From: Actimicrobium sp047621665 | GTDB lineage: Bacteria > Pseudomonadota > Gammaproteobacteria > Burkholderiales > Burkholderiaceae_D | Assembly (NCBI GenBank): GCA_047621665.1 | Contig: JBLHMB010000016.1 | Location: 1 to 64,000 of the forward strand | Length of the DNA stretch: 64,000 bases | Direction of reading: 5' to 3' | Shown here: positions 63,329 through 64,000 of the stretch, piece by piece | How the letters are laid out: the number at the start of each line of letters is the position of its first letter | Position numbering within the stretch: the stretch's first letter is position 1 | Program-made: the position numbers and the translations under genes | The notes under the pieces: model-generated | What the model was told of the DNA's origin: nothing | Seen by the model: the letters and a program-made list of their open reading frames with translations, nothing else | Database searches by the model: none

Positions 63329-64000
63329 TTACTCGACCCGGACCAGCTTCTTGTTGACGAACTCCTGAATGCCGGCACGCGACAGTTCGCGTCCGTAACC
63401 GGAATTCTTGATGCCGCCAAACGGTAATTCCGCCGACGTGTTGGTCGGCGTGTTGATGAATACCATGCCGGTTTCAATCTGGCTGGCAACCCGCTTGCCG
63501 CGTGCGATGTCCTTGGTGAACACCGATCCGCCGAGGCCGTACGGTGAATCATTGGCCAGCGCAATGGCAGCGGCTTCATCGGCAACACGGAAGAACAGCG
63601 CGACCGGACCAAAGAATTCTTCCTTGTAGGCCGGATTGCTCTTGTCGATGTCGGTCAGGATGGTCGGTTGCATGAAGACACCCTGCACGTCGACCCGTTG
63701 GCCACCGATCGCGATTTTTGCACCCGCGGCAGTGGCGCGTTTTACCTGATCCAGCAAATTATCGAGGGCTTCCTGCGATGACAGCGGCCCCAGATTGGTT
63801 TTCGGATCGATCGGATTGCCCGGCTTGAAGGCACCCAGCGCGGCAGTGAATTGCGCCAGGAAACGGTCGGCCATCGGTTCAACGACGATGAAACGTTTGG
63901 ATGCGGTGCAAGCCTGTCCGGCATTGCCCATGCGACCAATGACAGCTTGCTTGACGGCCAGATCGAGATCGGCATCGTCGAGCACGATGAAGGCGTCGCT
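63329..64000 (-). CDS. Aldehyde dehydrogenase, succinate-semialdehyde type, 5' end outside the window
   Basis: C-terminal 223 residues of an NAD(P)-dependent aldehyde dehydrogenase; the start lies beyond base 64000. Reading inward from the edge gives SDAFIVLDDADLDLAV. The catalytic Cys is in GNAGQACTASKRF, and the C-terminal half has EEFFGPVALFFRV and ELPFGGIKNSGYGRE. The overall pattern, with GQACTASKRF, fits succinate-semialdehyde dehydrogenases of the Sad/YneI group. Other aldehyde substrates cannot be excluded from a partial sequence. It is convergent with the nitrate operon. Confidence 0.85.
   Translation of the reverse strand, partial: SDAFIVLDDADLDLAVKQAVIGRMGNAGQACTASKRFIVVEPMADRFLAQFTAALGAFKPGNPIDPKTNLGPLSSQEALDNLLDQVKRATAAGAKIAIGGQRVDVQGVFMQPTILTDIDKSNPAYKEEFFGPVALFFRVADEAAAIALANDSPYGLGGSVFTKDIARGKRVASQIETGMVFINTPTNTSAELPFGGIKNSGYGRELSRAGIQEFVNKKLVRVE

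Overview
The window reads as chromosomal DNA of a betaproteobacterium, most likely of the order Burkholderiales and close to the Oxalobacteraceae. The GC content is high. Gene pairs such as ogt-xerD and miaA-mutL, the style of fpr, and the TRAP and DctSR-type genes all fit. The family is inferred from protein flavour and was not tested by a search. Coding density is high, with 49 genes I regard as real; two of them run off the ends of the window.

Left part (1-24 kb). Two paralogous TonB-dependent receptors on the minus strand face a plus-strand peptide-uptake operon. That operon has two family-5 substrate-binding proteins, a signal-peptide-bearing M3 metallopeptidase, two permeases and a fused double ATPase. 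Together they look like an outer-membrane to cytoplasm peptide-scavenging route. Next come a ferredoxin-NADP reductase, a TldD/TldE-like metallopeptidase pair, and a two-gene RND efflux pump.

Middle part (24-41 kb). This holds a leucine-rich-repeat protein, an MscS channel, a CzcE-like lipoprotein, and a small lipoprotein whose frame is broken at a G8 tract. A divergent HflK/HflC pair, a DCC oxidoreductase, an elongator tRNA-Met and mutL-miaA follow. Then come a DedA protein, two tandem chemoreceptors and the housekeeping genes amiC, tsaE and queG.

Right part (41-64 kb). A 5'-truncated copy of an AEC transporter and its intact twin form 0.6 kb direct repeats around a CpdB-like phosphoesterase and a Sel1 protein. 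The intact AEC gene is in an operon with a DctS/DctR two-component system, which is divergent from a DctPQM TRAP transporter. A structured region downstream of dctM may encode a small RNA. After ogt, xerD, a nuclease-like protein, ybaK and plsY there is a 1.7 kb repeat locus. It contains five 181-185 bp tandem units, a nested inverted repeat, and 6-, 12- and 7-bp tandem repeats. A smaller version of the same arrangement is at 41 kb and a single diverged unit is at 16.7 kb. The window ends with a Na+/H+ antiporter, tsaD, an nrtABC-type nitrate transport operon with a sigma-54 promoter and NtrC-like sites, and a partial aldehyde dehydrogenase.

The strongest unusual signals are the modular repeat loci (41 kb and 56-57.6 kb), the G8 frameshift in the small lipoprotein gene, the direct repeats around cpdB, the candidate small RNA near 51.9 kb, and the integrated peptide-uptake cluster.
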